DNA from: Stenopsyche tienmushanensis
Lineage: Eukaryota > Arthropoda > Insecta > Trichoptera > Stenopsychidae
Direction: 5' to 3'
NCBI GenBank assembly: GCA_008973525.1
Contig: WACJ01000069.1
Span: forward strand, 744,001-808,000
Length of the DNA: 64,000 nt
Shown: positions 1-11,590 of the stretch, in pieces
Position numbering within the stretch: position 1 is the first letter of the stretch
Layout of the letters: the number at the start of each line of letters is the position of its first letter
Translations under genes and position numbers: made by a program
The notes under the pieces: generated by a model
Database searches by the model: none
Seen by the model: the letters and a program-made list of their open reading frames with translations, nothing else
What the model was told of the DNA's origin: nothing

Positions 1-102
1 ATAAATGAAAACTTTAAATGTCTCTGTAACATGGAAAAAATAATTAAACTAATATCTCCTCTACTGTTTGTGTTATTCATTTTTAATATAAGGAAGTTTC
101 CA

Positions 103-137
103 TGCCACATCCTGTATGCTACAAACAGGAATTGGCA
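103..137. other. Conserved hairpin near the start of each unit
   Basis: Two 13-nt arms with 11 pairs and two mismatches enclose a 9-nt loop. The same hairpin recurs at 6829-6865 and 11680-11716. One stem pair is T-A here and C-G in the other two units. Function unknown; it may be the remnant of a small inverted-repeat element. Confidence 0.5.
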
Positions 138-274
138 GTTTGTTGTGCCTTTGGTGGAATAAAATAAAGCAATTTAAAAGCAAAGAAAATTTTATTTAAA
201 TTAATAAATGTATTATTATTTGTTCGCCAATCTTTTACTTTATTTAGTTTATAATTGAATAAATTAGTAACCTC

Positions 275-410
275 TTAACTCTTTCAGGCCTGAATTATAT
301 TTTTCATCCGATGGATTTTGTAAATTCCATGTGTCTAAAATATAATAAGGAGAATATAAAAAAAAAATATTTATGTCTACAATTGTGCACGCCAGGTCTG
401 AAAGAGTTAA
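275..410. mobile_element. piggyBac-type MITE (TTAA target site)
   Basis: A 136-bp element bounded by TTAA, with inverted ends TTAACTCTTTCAGGCCTG and CAGGTCTGAAAGAGTTAA. It has no coding capacity. The matching places in units B (about 6980) and C (about 11840) read CTCTTGGTTAATAT and CTCTTGATTAATAT, that is, empty sites, so this insertion postdates the duplication. Confidence 0.7.
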
Positions 411-585
411 TTAATATATTTTTGTGATTTATATCACTACATATATATCACATTCATGCTTATTTTCATTTTAAATTTAATTAACTTTGAACCTGTAAAA
501 ATCACCATCGTGAGCATATTTGTTAAAATTTGTAAAATGTTAATGAGAATTTTACAAAGGTATTTCACAATAAAATTTAGAATCT

Positions 586-3500
586 TTAATGTATATATGT
601 TTCTTCACGATTTTCAAGCTCTGATTCGTTGCTCATTCTGTAAAAATATTAACCATTAGAAATGCAAAAAAAAAAAATATTTTTTACAGCTAACTTAAAC
701 ATAAAATATAGACTTACATTGATTTTATATATTTTTGATATTCGGAATTTGTGTGTTTTAAATCAGCAAATGGACAGGTAACCCTAGCATCAGTCATTTT
801 TGAACCATAGTGACCAGCCCACCACTTTATATCTTTCCCGCCGTGTTCAAAAAGTATGTATCTTACGCCGGGTCCATAATTTGAAAATACGTGGTTGACC
901 TAAAATTATTTTTATTATTAAAACTGATATATTTAAATTTTCCCACAGATTTAATTCTACACTTTATATATGTTGAGGAATCAATCTCAAAATTCATAAA
1001 CGATGTCTGAATTTAATGCGTAAAAGAAGAGAAAGATCATGATCATGCCGATGTAACACAGATTTATATTGAAAGCCCTCGATTATGTTAGGCTGATCAA
1101 ATTAATAAGGACGCAAAATGTCTTTGTCTATGTAACGAAAGAGAGAAGACTCAGATTGAGGTGCGCATATTTTGTAAAATTTCATATATAATCGTTGATT
1201 ACAATTGACAACTGAACTTAAAACTGATGACAATGTTTTTATACTTTTGTAATGAATGATCAGTTGGAAATCACCTGAAATTACAACAGCTATCCTGATA
1301 TGACCTCATATGCTGCCCAAAGAAATAAATTCAATTTATAAGAGAGTCTCAAACGATTAGTTTATACAAAAGAAAATTATTAATATTAAATGAAAATAGA
1401 TTTTTAAGAATACAGCATCTATGAGTAAGTACTAAAGAACATTATAAATATTCAATTCATACCTCTTTCCAACCGCTGACCCAATCTCTCATGGTTTTTT
1501 CAAATTTAAAATCCATTTTAGTTTTCTTTTTAGAATCTAATAAGTATACATTTAAGTAATACTCTGAACCACAATCCCATCGTGCGGCATACCTGAAAAA
1601 CAAAAAAATCTAAGTCTGCTAATCTACAGAATATAATAGAAGAGTGATAAAAATATATTATTTACCAATCGGATATGTAAATATTTGGTTGAAAGCGATC
1701 CAAAAGTTCGCAGTCAATACCTTCTGCAACTAAATTAATTTTTTGGTTCATTATACATATTCCGTTTGATGATACAAATGCAGTTTTGGGTTGCTTGGGA
1801 TTAGCTACAGGAGGATCCGTTACTCCTATAGGTGGTTTTTCAACTATCCATTGATCAACAGCTATAATATGGAAATTAAAAAAAAAAAATTTAATGTAAA
1901 AATTATTAATCAGATTATTAAAAATTTGTATTATAAATGAAAACTAAAAAACATTAGTTCTTATGAATTTAATGATATGAAAACAATTTGTTGATTGTGG
2001 GAGTTTTTATTGTTTGATCTTTGGTCTTGAAAAGTCAGAATTACTCGCAATAAAAACATCAGTATATATCAAATTGGTTTAATTTCTTTATGAGGAATGT
2101 AAGTAAAGTGCTAACAACATATCAATGTCTGTCATCAGTAAGTCAATATTGGGTGACTTCAAAAGTTGAAACCTGTATTGATAATAAAAGTTGCAAAACT
2201 AACTTTTGTTGTGACACTTGAAATTTCAATGCTATCTTTATTTCCCAGTGGCAGAAATCTAAACCACCTCAAGTGTGTTAAATCACAAACAAACATTCAC
2301 AAAAACTAATATCTATCTAGTCCTAAGTACAGGAAATAAAATGATAAGGAATCTATCAATGTAAATACTGCTGTAATTTGAGTGGTCATGAATGAGATTT
2401 TTATTTAAAAGATCTAAATGGCTCTCTAGATATTTTTGTCTTCTACATAAGGAACTGTGTTAGATATATCCTATATTCATTCATACAACATTACTGCAGC
2501 ATATATCTAATATCTTAACTTTATTATGATTACAAGCTTGTTTATAGTTTCAGTTCCATTTCGAACATTTTTGATAAGCTTATGTACAAATTGTCAGAAA
2601 TTAAACATAACAAGCCACACGAATTTGGTGGAAGGCTATCAGAAGCATTGACAGAGCGTAGAATGAAACTACCCAGTTCATACACAACAACAACAACTTT
2701 CATAAGTTGTTCAGAGAAACTGTTGATGTTCATATCAATTATGAAAATGATATATAAAATATCATCGAAGACGTTAGTCTTTCAGCCATTTTTGGAGGCA
2801 TTTATTTATTTAATGATTTAAGACTGCTTTTGCCTATAGTATATATAAATATGTAACATAATTAATAAAAATAAAACATAATTTAGGAGGGTCTAAATAT
2901 TAGTCTGATCTACTTCCTAAATATAATAGAGGTGAAGTTGATCAAAGAAGCTGCAAAAGCTATAGCTCTGATGAAGTAGTTTCTTGAGTTGGGTAACGTG
3001 TCCTACATAGGAGCATTCTGGATGTATTGCAGCTCCTGGACAGCCTAGATAACCCAACAGCTCAAACATTTATTATATTGTACTCGAAGCCGTCACATGC
3101 CGTTCTGAGGGAAGTTCATCTATAGCGTTGGCAAGGCGCCAAAAGCACCATGTCGTCTTAATAAATAATACAAATTTTGTGTGAAATATCTACTCATTTT
3201 TTTATTTGAATGAATAATTTATAGCAATAAGTATGGAATATAACGTTGTTAAAATGTCGGCCGCGGCTTTGCTTGGTGGCACATGTTCAAGATATTCAAT
3301 TTTCGATGACTTCTGTTGTATAAATCTGGCTGGATTTTCCGGATGGGGTTCATTATGATGACTTTGAGGGCATAAATTGTTTGCAGTTTATACTCCTGCG
3401 ATTTAAGAAAGTCCCAAAGGAAGAAGTCTAAAGATGTTAAATTGCACAATTTCAGTGGCCAGTTCACGTTGCCGCCGCGCAAGATAAGATAACCATGTCC

Positions 3501-4256
3501 TATTGTGGCAAGCGCTGTGTGACATGTAGCACTGTTTTCTTGGAACCTTATGTCTTCAGTATCCAACCTTACCTTACATAACAATTTTTTAATGTCCCTA
3601 GGGTGAGTCCCTAATTTAAAGTGAGATTGAACCGTTAACGGCACCATAGTATGAATCAGGCCTAAACGTTCACATAAATATGTTGCGCAGAATAGAATCT
3701 AATGTTGGAGTGCTTTATTTACAAGCGCAGGTTAATCTAATATTAAATAATTTAATTTAAGATTTGTTAAAATAATATATTTTGAACAAGAAAATAAATA
3801 TATGATGATGAAATTGCTTCAAAAGTTGCTCAACTGTAATTGCTATTTATACTAACCATTTGCAATTATGGTCCAATATTTAAAATTTTGCTCTCCCGAG
3901 CCATTTTTTAGGAGATTTCTACCAAAGGGTTTATCCCATAAAATGTCTCTATAAAAAATATAAGGGAGCCTTCTATACGAAGGCAAAGTCACCAGTTTTT
4001 GTGGATATTCCCTTTCTGCTTTTACTTTCCAAACTTCATTGCGAATGACATGATACCATGTTATGCATACTAAGGGGCATTTTTTGACCAAAGATACATT
4101 ATCGACATAGCTGAGAATCAGTGCTAAAACTTCTTCGGGCAAATATATGTTTGACAGCACGTATCCATTTTCAGTCTGAAGGATGGGAATCGGATCACAT
4201 TTCACATGAATGGCACTTATTATTTTTTGAACGGGTTTACTCTTTATTGCACCCAT
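586..4256 (-). CDS. F-box only protein 2/6-like (F-box + FBA), copy 1, intact, five exons
   Basis: Exons read from the sequence: 4256-3857, 1861-1666, 1592-1463, 899-718 and 637-586, all with GT-AG introns and matching phases, giving about 319 aa. The F-box is near residues 38-81 (starting LPEEVLALILSYV). The FBA domain starts near residue 110 with DKPFGRNLLKNGSGE and continues with DQWIVEKPP, ARWDCGSEYYLNVYLLDS and IKWWAGHYGSKMTDARV. In vertebrate FBXO2/FBXO6 the F-box binds Skp1 of an SCF ubiquitin ligase and the FBA domain binds N-glycans of misfolded glycoproteins in ER-associated degradation; the same role here is inference. If the exon 4 donor GTAAGT is not used, a TAA at 716-714 ends the protein after 303 aa. 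Intron 1 (about 2 kb) holds a mariner relic. Length fits the family (about 290-300 aa in human). Confidence 0.85.
3249..3647 (-). mobile_element. Mariner-like DDE transposase relic in intron 1 of F-box copy 1
   Basis: A 132-codon stretch resembles the C-terminal catalytic part of Tc1/mariner-type transposases: NSATCHTA (second Asp replaced by Ser), then a decayed NWPLKLCNLTSLDFFLW block corresponding to the usual W-P-x-S-P-D-L-x-P-x-D-x-x-L-W motif. It lacks the N-terminal DNA-binding domains, so it is a dead fragment. It is absent from intron 1 of copy 2. Confidence 0.65.
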
Positions 4257-4307
4257 AAATTCTATATAAATTTTAAAATCAATTTGTATCTAAAGCCAGT
4301 GTGCGTA

Positions 4308-4321
4308 TTACTCGTGAGTAA
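4308..4321. promoter_or_regulatory. Conserved dyad upstream of the F-box genes
   Basis: TTACTCGTGAGTAA, a near-perfect dyad about 52 bp upstream of the copy 1 start codon. It is kept at 10405-10418 (TTACTTGTGAGTAA) and 13877-13890 (TTACTCGTGAGTAG) within a conserved GTGTGCGTATTAC...AACTGA block. Possible transcription-factor site; conservation may simply reflect recent duplication. Confidence 0.3.
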
Positions 4322-4696
4322 CTGATGTATATTTGTTTATGAGTCACTGATTGTCATTATGACACATACAATATGTGATGTTGCCATATCTCTAAATTAT
4401 TTTCTCGATTAACGATTTAATTTCAACGATGGACATTTTAAAATTCCAGTGATAACGAAATACAGATTGTGGGTAGAAAAATTATTTGATTGAAAGGTTA
4501 TATAAATTTGAGCGTATTGTTTGTTTTAGTTACCCTTGGCTCAACCGATAGCGCGACTTGCACTGTCGAAAGTACGTTTATAGCTTCTCCACGAACTGAG
4601 ATGTTCAGCATGTCAAGGAAAGCTACCATTTTACCTCATCGTTGCATTTGTGTGCGGAATATTAAACTACTTGAAGCTCTTTGCTAATCAGGAGCT

Positions 4697-5060
4697 TTAT
4701 CATGCCGAAATACCATCATTACTGATGTTGGGGTATTGAAGGTCAGTTTGTGCATGACGGTGTGTCCACACAGATATCCAATAGCGTCATGATAGAACGC
4801 ACCAAATAGCATCATGGGCTCTGCATACTTACATAGTCATGTACCTTTTGCCCAGATGACATCCTGCAGCAGCCTCTCTGAGTCCCGAGGAGAGATCCTC
4901 TATGTATACATTGAAGAGGTCAAGCGACAGAACTGCATGTCGTCAGTATTAAGTTAATATTTAACATTCTGGTCTATATTCTTTTCAAGCAGTTTGTGAA
5001 AGGTAGTGATGGGTCTATAGTTGTCTATTGATGTCCTAGCAAACATTGAAGGCTTTGATT
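4697..5060 (-). mobile_element. Non-LTR retrotransposon RT fragment in unit A
   Basis: Minus-strand translation shows a decayed NYRPIT block (RT motif 1) near 5030 and a later block related to VYIEDLSSGLRE and GKRY, with frameshifts and stops. The same fragment is present in unit B at 11295-11590. The interior between the two RT motifs is deleted. Confidence 0.55.
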
Positions 5061-5246
5061 TGGACGACGTTCAAACTTAAATCACAAGGCAAACCCTAAT
5101 CAATAAGCTTCGAAACTTGATAATCTCAATGTATTGATCTGAACGGAGGCCAACTTAATGATATAATTTTAAAACATATAATAAATAAAAACTTTTAATG
5201 TCTCTCTGTAAAATGGTAAAAAGAATTTAACTGATATCTCCTCTAC

Positions 5247-6815
5247 TAGGGATTACAATTATTCGTCAGTATCAGCTATTCGCACATCGAATAGAAAAAA
5301 TGACCGTATTCAGATATATTCGGATATCCAAATAGTTTTGAAGTATGAAAATAACAAAACATTACCATTAAAAACAAGCTCATTTTCATTATGTCGTTTA
5401 TTCAACCTTTAAAAATTCGTATTTTAAAAATAACAGATCATTGAATGTTTCATATTTTAAATTTGTTCTTAATTTAGTTTTAATTTTTCCTGCCGTTGAA
5501 AATACACCCATCTCTCGTTTAACGCGGTTTTAGTTTCGGTGAAAAAAAAATCCAATTTCAATTTAATTCCAGTTCAATTTCAATGATTACTGTTTAAACA
5601 ATAAAAGATGGGTTGCAAATGGCAAGAAATATAACAATGCATTTCCTAAATAATGATCCAGATACGGATCGAGCTTTGAAATTTCAACGGGAAATTAAAC
5701 AATGCGTTGCCAGATATGAAGAGAATTACAAGAACAGCAGAAAAGATGAATAATCACAAATAATCGATGTTTTTAAACGAAGACAGAGCATAACAGAAAA
5801 TTTAATTGAAAGTAGTAGTGATAATGATATTCAGCTAATAAAAAATGATGTGTCACTATTAATACCCTCTAGTGATAGTGACACTGAATAATATATTTTA
5901 TCCGTATCATTATATATCACTAAATTTTCATAAGTTCCACCTACCTGTTTTTTCTTAATATCTCTAAATAAAAAACCTATCCCCTCTATTTCATACATTT
6001 GTTAGTCTCGCTTAACACGATTTCGTTTAGCACGGTGATCTAGCAGAACGTATCTTCCGTGTTAAGCGAGGGATGGGTGTACTCGTTCAGTAGCTGTTGA
6101 CGTAAGTTTTATTGTTAGAAGTGTATTAAACAACACATCCAACTTTTCTGTCCTTCTTTTATATTGATCTAAATATTTGAAATATTTTTTCAGGTTATTT
6201 GTACTGTATTTGTATGAAAGACAAAATTGCATTTTGCATTTCATGATGCAATTCGGAAGTTGAAAGAGAAAGAGGTATAATTTCCACACCAGAGTCTTGC
6301 GAGTTATTTAAAAATTCTTCATTACAAAATAAATTTGGATGAATTCTTTCAATAATACTTTGTGCCAAAGAAATAGCTTCATATTTGGTTGAGTTTTGAA
6401 AATATTCATTAGAACTGGGAACATTTCCACCTTGTAAATATATCAAGATTGTGATTATTTTTTATGTCGGCGTTTTATCATTCTCTTTTTTACTTTTTTT
6501 AATAATTATCTCCTTAATGAACTTCCAAATTTTTCAAACTTATTAAATATAAGTTTATAAACTCCTTTGGTCATTAATGCTGCATTATTATCACTCAGCT
6601 CATTAATGGCAACTTCCATTGGAGCCAGCTCATTAATGGATTTCTGAAAATCATTAATTCACTTTCAGAAACAGTATCTATATTTATATCTGCCAACGTT
6701 TTATTAACAGTATCAGCTATTTGTATTCATCGTTTTATCATGACAATCATCGAATTCTACCGAATTTTTATATCCAACAAGCTAGCTTTAGCTTTAGTTT
6801 CTTATTCTCTTGTTG
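5247..6815 (-). mobile_element. hAT-like insertion in unit B with BED/hAT transposase remnants
   Basis: Relative to unit A, about 1.57 kb interrupts the sequence after CTCCTCTACT and ends before AAGTTTCCCTGCC. The left edge TAGGGATTACAAT resembles the TIR of the other hAT elements in this window. Minus-strand translation across 6700-6195 gives frameshifted pieces typical of hAT transposases of the ZBED type: NDFQKSINELAPMEVAI, an NNAALMTKGVYKLIF block, and KYEAISLAQSIIERIHPNLF. Many breaks; inactive. It carries the Tigger-type element at 5505-6079. Confidence 0.5.
5505..6079 (+). mobile_element. Internally deleted Tigger/pogo-type transposon
   Basis: A 575-bp element flanked by TA (5503-5504 and 6080-6081), with inverted ends CACCCATCTCTCGTTTAACG and CGTGTTAAGCGAGGGATGGGTG. 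Plus-strand codons near 5650-5890 match the style of a Tigger-type transposase C terminus: DPDTDRALKFQREIKQC, then an acidic SSDSDTE tail, with one internal stop. The catalytic core is missing. Confidence 0.6.
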
Positions 6816-7189
6816 ATAATAAGTTTCCCTGCCACACCCTGTATGCTACAAACAGGGATTGGCAGTACTTTAGAACCTTTGATGGAATAAAATAAAACTA
6901 TAAAATTAAGAAAATTTTATTTAAATTATAAATATATTATTATTTGTTCGCCTTTATTTTATAATTTAATAAATTATTAAACTCTTGGTTAATATATTTT
7001 AGTGATGTATATCAATCACTATATACATATCACATTCATGCTTATTGTCATTATAAAATTAATTAACATTGAACCTGTAAAAATCACCATTGTGAGCATA
7101 TTTGTTAAAATTTGAAAAATGTTAATGAGCATTTTACAAAGGTATTTCACAATAAAATTTAGAATCTTTAATGTATACTTACATTGATT

Positions 7190-10100
7190 TTATATATTTT
7201 TTTGATAGTCGGAATTTGTGTGTTTTAAATCAGCAAATGGACAGGTAACACTAGCATCAGTCATTTTTGAACCATAGTGACCAGCCCACCACTTTATATC
7301 TTTCCCGCCGTGTTCAAAAAGTATGTATCTTACGCCGGGTCCATAATTTGAAAATACGTGTTTGGCCTAAAATTATTTTTATTATTAAAACTGATATATT
7401 TAAATTTTCCCACATATTATATTCCACACTTTTTATATGTTTAGAAATCGATCTCAAAATTCATAAACGATGTCTGAATTTAATGCGTAAAAGAAGAGAG
7501 AGATCATGATCATGCCGATGTAACACAGATTTATATTGAAAGCCCTCGATTATGTTAGGCTGATCAAATTAATAAGGACGCAAAATGTCTTTGTCTAGGT
7601 AACGAAAGAGAGAAGACTCAGATTGAGGTGCGCATATTTTGTGAAATTTCATATATAATCGTTGATTACAATTGACAACTGAACTTAAAACTGATGACAA
7701 TGTTTTTATACTTTTGTAATGAATGATCAGTTGGAAAACACCTGAAATTACAACAGCTATCCTGATATGACCTCATATGCTGCCCAAAGAAATAAATTCA
7801 ATTTATAAGAGAATCTCAAACGATTAGTTTATATGAAGGAAAATTATTAATACAGCAATTTTTAAGAATACAGCATCTATGAGTGAGTACTAAAGAACAT
7901 TATAAATATTCAATTCATACCTCTTTCCAACCGCTGACCCAATCTGTCATAGTTTCTACATATTCAAAATCCATCTTAGTTTCCATATTAGAATCTAATA
8001 AGTATACATTTAAGTAATACTCTGAGCCACAATCCCATCGTGCGGCATACCTGAAAAACAAAAAAATCTAAGTCTGCTAATCTACAGAATATAATAGAAG
8101 AGTGATAAAAATATATTATTTACCAATCGGATATGTAAATATTTGGTTGAAAGCGATCCAAAAGTTCGCAGTCAATACCTTCTGCAACTAAATTAATTTT
8201 TTGGTTCATTATACATATTCCGTTTGATGATACAAATGCAGTTTTGGGTTGCTTGGGATTAGCTACAGGAGGATCCGTTACTCCTATAGGTGGTTTTTCA
8301 ACTATCCATTGATCCCCAGCTATAATATGGAAATTAAGAAAAACAATATTTTAATGAAAAAATTATTAAAAATGATCGACTATATTGCTTTTATTACAAC
8401 AGAATAGAATTAAGTCTACACGGTTTCACTTTTACGCGGTAAAAAAAAAATTTTTTTTAAAAAATCAAGCCTGGAAAAATTTCACAAACTTAAATAATGT
8501 GAAATACACCTATCCCTTGATTTACGCGGTAGATACGTTCCGAGAGAAAACGCGTAAATCGAAACTGCGTAAATCGAGACTTCAAGTTCATACAAAAACG
8601 GAAGATAGGTTCCAGAAAATAAAAATCCGCGTGAATCGAGACTTCAATTTCATATAAAGTAGGGGGATAGGTTCCAGAAAACGAGTACATTGTATATACA
8701 AATATATCTATATACAAACACATCACAAAAATTAGTTAAGGTCTATTTAATAAGACGAGAAGAAGAGCCTGCTGCTGGATTTGAATCTGATGATAGTAAT
8801 GATTTCGAGCAAACTTAAAAGAAAAAATGAGTTGAATTAGAATACAGCAATGAAGTGGAATAATAAAATCATCATTATATAATAACGCTTTCAATTATAA
8901 GCATGTTATAAATTTATTTTATTCCTTAATAAAAATTTTTGTGCAGATATATGTGTATATACAATGTATTTGTTTTACGCGGTTTTCTGGAACCTATCCC
9001 CCTACTTTATATGAACTTGAAGTCTCGATTTACACAGATTTTTATTTTCTGGAACCTATCTTCCGTTTTTGTATGAACTTGAAGTCTCGTTTTCTCTCGG
9101 AACGTACCTACCGCGTAAATCGAGGGATGAGTGTATTTTAAAATGACCGAGAACATAAATTCATAGTTTTAACCTACAGTAATTATGAAACGGAAATTAT
9201 TGAGCCATTCTTGAGCACGTTTAAGACTGTAATCCTGGATATGGCTTGTATATGAAGTAGACTTGATAAAAACGGAATTTAAAACAATGTTTGGAGACAA
9301 ATACTATCCATCATAATTTTGTTGTAATTGTATAGATGTTTATTATTTACTTATTAAATATTATATGAAATTCAATACTAACGCATGGACGTCAGGAGGC
9401 TTTGATTTGATTTTCGAATGTGTACTTGTGAATATTTGCTTGGATTTGCATAATTCAAGGTTTATTTTCAGATTATAAATATGGTATTAGAAATGAAGTA
9501 GTAGATATTGTAATTACATATTGTACAATAAGTAGTTCAATAGTTTAGGAACTGTTTCCAATTGATGTCCTTCACCTCTTCTTTTGTACTATGAATGAAA
9601 ACTAAAAAGCATTAGATGTTATGAATTTAATTATATGAAAACAATTTGTTGATCGTGGGAGTTTTTATTTGATCGGACCGAGACCGAGAGCCCGATCGAA
9701 CCTACTACTATTTGATATTTTATTGATGCTGCATAGATGCATCGAAGATTTAGCAATAGATGATAGGAAAATGATTCATTCATATTTTTAATTTGGTATC
9801 ATTTTAATGAAGTAAAAAATCATGTGATTGGTAAAGTGTTAAAATGTATTTTGATCATATTTGTTAAAATAATATATTTTGATCAAGAAAATAAATAAAT
9901 GATGATGAAATTGCTTCAAAAGTTGCTCAACTGTAATTGCTATTTATACTAACCATTTGCAGTTATGGTCCAATATTTAAAATTTTGCTCTCCCGAGCCA
10001 TTTTTTAGGAGATTTCTACCAAAGGGTTTATCCCATAAAATGTCTCTATAAAAAATATAAGGGAGCCTTCTATACGAAGGCAAAGTCACCAGTTTTTGTA

Positions 10101-10353
10101 GGTATTCCCTTTCTGCTTTTACTTTCCAAACTTCATTGCGAATGACATGATACCATGTTACGCATGCTAAGGAGCATTTTTTAACTAAAGATACTTTATC
10201 GACATAGCTGAGAATCAGTGCTAAAACTTCTTCGGGCAAATATATGTTTGACAGCACGTATCCATTTTCAGTTTGAAGGATGGGAATCGGATCACATTTC
10301 ACATGAATGGCACTCATTATTTCTTTAACGGGTTTACTCTTTATTGCACCCAT
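7190..10353 (-). CDS. F-box only protein 2/6-like, copy 2, shortened C terminus
   Basis: Exons: 10353-9954, 8319-8124, 8050-7921 and 7366-7190, in the same phases as copy 1, giving about 300 aa. The F-box (residues 38-81) and FBA core, including the KWWAGHYGSK segment, are preserved. In exon 4 a 2-nt expansion of the A-run/TA region (CAAAAAAATATATAA) creates an early stop eight codons after the TCC-GAC pair, and the fifth exon seen in copies 1 and 3 is deleted: the sequence jumps from GTATA to CTTACATT near 7178. The protein loses only the tail after the FBA domain, so it could still work; expression is unknown. Intron 1 contains a 627-bp Tigger-type MITE. Regulation is probably shared with copy 1 through the conserved upstream block. 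Confidence 0.7.
8507..9133. mobile_element. Long-TIR Tigger-type MITE in intron 1 of F-box copy 2
   Basis: Flanked by TA (8505-8506, 9134-9135). Arms of roughly 190 bp (8507-8700 and 8945-9133) are inverted copies that begin CACCTATCCCTTGATTTACG on the left and CACTCATCCCTCGATTTACG (reverse complement) on the right, including CGGAACGTA/TACGTTCCG and CTGGAACCTAT/ATAGGTTCCAG blocks. The ends resemble those of the element at 5505-6079, so mobilisation by the same Tigger-like transposase is likely. An older TE scrap (TTTCACTTTTACGCGG, about 8420) lies just outside. Confidence 0.7.
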
Positions 10354-10696
10354 AAATTCTATATAAATTTTAAAATCAACTTGTATCTAAAGCTCGTGTG
10401 CGTATTACTTGTGAGTAACTGAGGTATTTTTTTTTTAATGATTGAGTCACTAGTTGTCATTATGACAGATGCAATATGGGATGTTGCCATATCTCTAAAT
10501 TATTTTCTCGATTAACGATAACGATACGATAAATAACGATTAATTTCAAAGATGGACATTTTAAAATTCAAGTGATAACGAAATACAGATTGTGGGTAGA
10601 AAAAATATTTGATTGAAAGGTTATATAAGTTTGAGTGTATTGTTTGTTTTAGTTACCTTTGGCTCGATCGATAGCGCGACTTGCACTGTCAAAAGT

Positions 10697-10822
10697 ATGT
10701 TTATAGCTTCTCCACGAACTGAGATTTTCAGCATGTCAAGAGAAGCTGGTATCTTCCTCATCGTTGCAGTTGTGTGCGGAATATTTAAATACTTGAAGCT
10801 CTTTGCTAATCAGGAGCTTTAA
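10697..10822 (+). other. Unassigned small ORF divergent from F-box copy 2
   Basis: A 41-codon ATG ORF with a hydrophobic stretch (AGIFLIVAVVCGIF) that could be one membrane span. The open frame extends upstream to 10613 without an ATG. Unit A has the same sequence at about 4574-4697, but an indel breaks the frame after FSMSRKA; unit C keeps only the first 70 bp. Not recognised. The frame break in unit A argues against a maintained gene. Confidence 0.2.
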
Positions 10823-10824
10823 GC

Positions 10825-10928
10825 ACTATCCATACTATGGTGCCATTAACGGTTCGATTTCGCTCTCGGTCTCGGTCCGGTCAAATATTCTCATACAAGA
10901 AACGGAATTGGAACGATCCGATAGTGTG
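10825..10928. mobile_element. Short MITE-like insertion
   Basis: About 104 bp between CACTATC and GATAGTG ends, present in unit B and absent at the same place in unit A. Its GCTCTCGGTCTCGGTCCG core recurs inverted at about 9671-9692 in the intron of copy 2. Part (ATACTATGGTGCC and TTAACGGTTC) also recurs inverted at about 3620-3652. Confidence 0.35.
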
Positions 10929-10940
10929 AATACTCTGATC

Positions 10941-11294
10941 CATGGGCGCCTGCAGTGGGCACTTGCCCCCCCCCCCCTCTGGATTGATTGAAAATAGTCA
11001 AATAATGTTACATTTATTTTAAATCACTTCGTGTTAGATATGTTTGGTAGAGATAACAGACGACTTCAGTTCTTGTTTAAAGAATAAATTTTATTTTAAA
11101 TTTATGTTGTAATATTTTTTGTTATGTAAATATATTGTATTAATAAAAAAATTGCGGCTTTAGTATGCTCTTCATTACTACAGTGTACTGTCCATTTGTT
11201 CACTGTACAAATACGCTACAGTAAATTAAAATTACATTAAAACATTACTAAAAATATTTTGCCCCCCTTAGAAAATTTTCTGCGGGCGCCCATG
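10941..11294. mobile_element. GGGCGCC-ended MITE inside the unit B RT fragment
   Basis: About 354 bp with inverted ends CATGGGCGCCTGCAG and CTGCGGGCGCCCATG, a 13-nt C run near the left end and a matching CCCCCC near the right end. No coding capacity. It lies next to the RT fragment, which in unit A is uninterrupted here. Superfamily not assigned; hAT-like ends are possible. Confidence 0.55.
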
Positions 11295-11590
11295 ATTACT
11301 GATGTTAAGGTATTGAAGGTCAGTTTGTGCATGATGGTGTATCCATGCAGATATCCAATAGCGTTTTGATAGAAGGCACCAAATAGCATCATGTCGTCTG
11401 TGTACATTATGTAGTTGATGTGCCTTTTGCCCACATGGCATCTTACAGCAGTTTCTCTGAGTCCTGAGGAGAGATCCTCCATGTATACATTGCAGAGGTC
11501 AAGCGACATAGAACTGCATGCCGTCAGTATTAAGGTAATATTTAACGTGCTAGTCTATGTTCTTTTCAAGCAGTTTGTGAAAGGTAGTGA
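11295..11590 (-). mobile_element. Non-LTR retrotransposon RT fragment in unit B
   Basis: Minus strand reads DLCNVYMEDLSSGLRETAV, then GKRHINYIMYTDDMMLFGA, which contains the Y-x-D-D catalytic box of non-LTR reverse transcriptases, then FNTLTSVIMG. It is shorter than a normal RT domain and its 5' part is missing. Better preserved than the unit A copy. Confidence 0.7.

Noticed and set aside
2582..2821. Overlapping opposite-strand frames in F-box intron 1
   Set aside because: Short, intronic, no family resemblance.
10851..10895. tRNA B-box-like GGTTCGATT
   Set aside because: No cloverleaf or A-box can be drawn; the sequence belongs to a MITE-like insertion.
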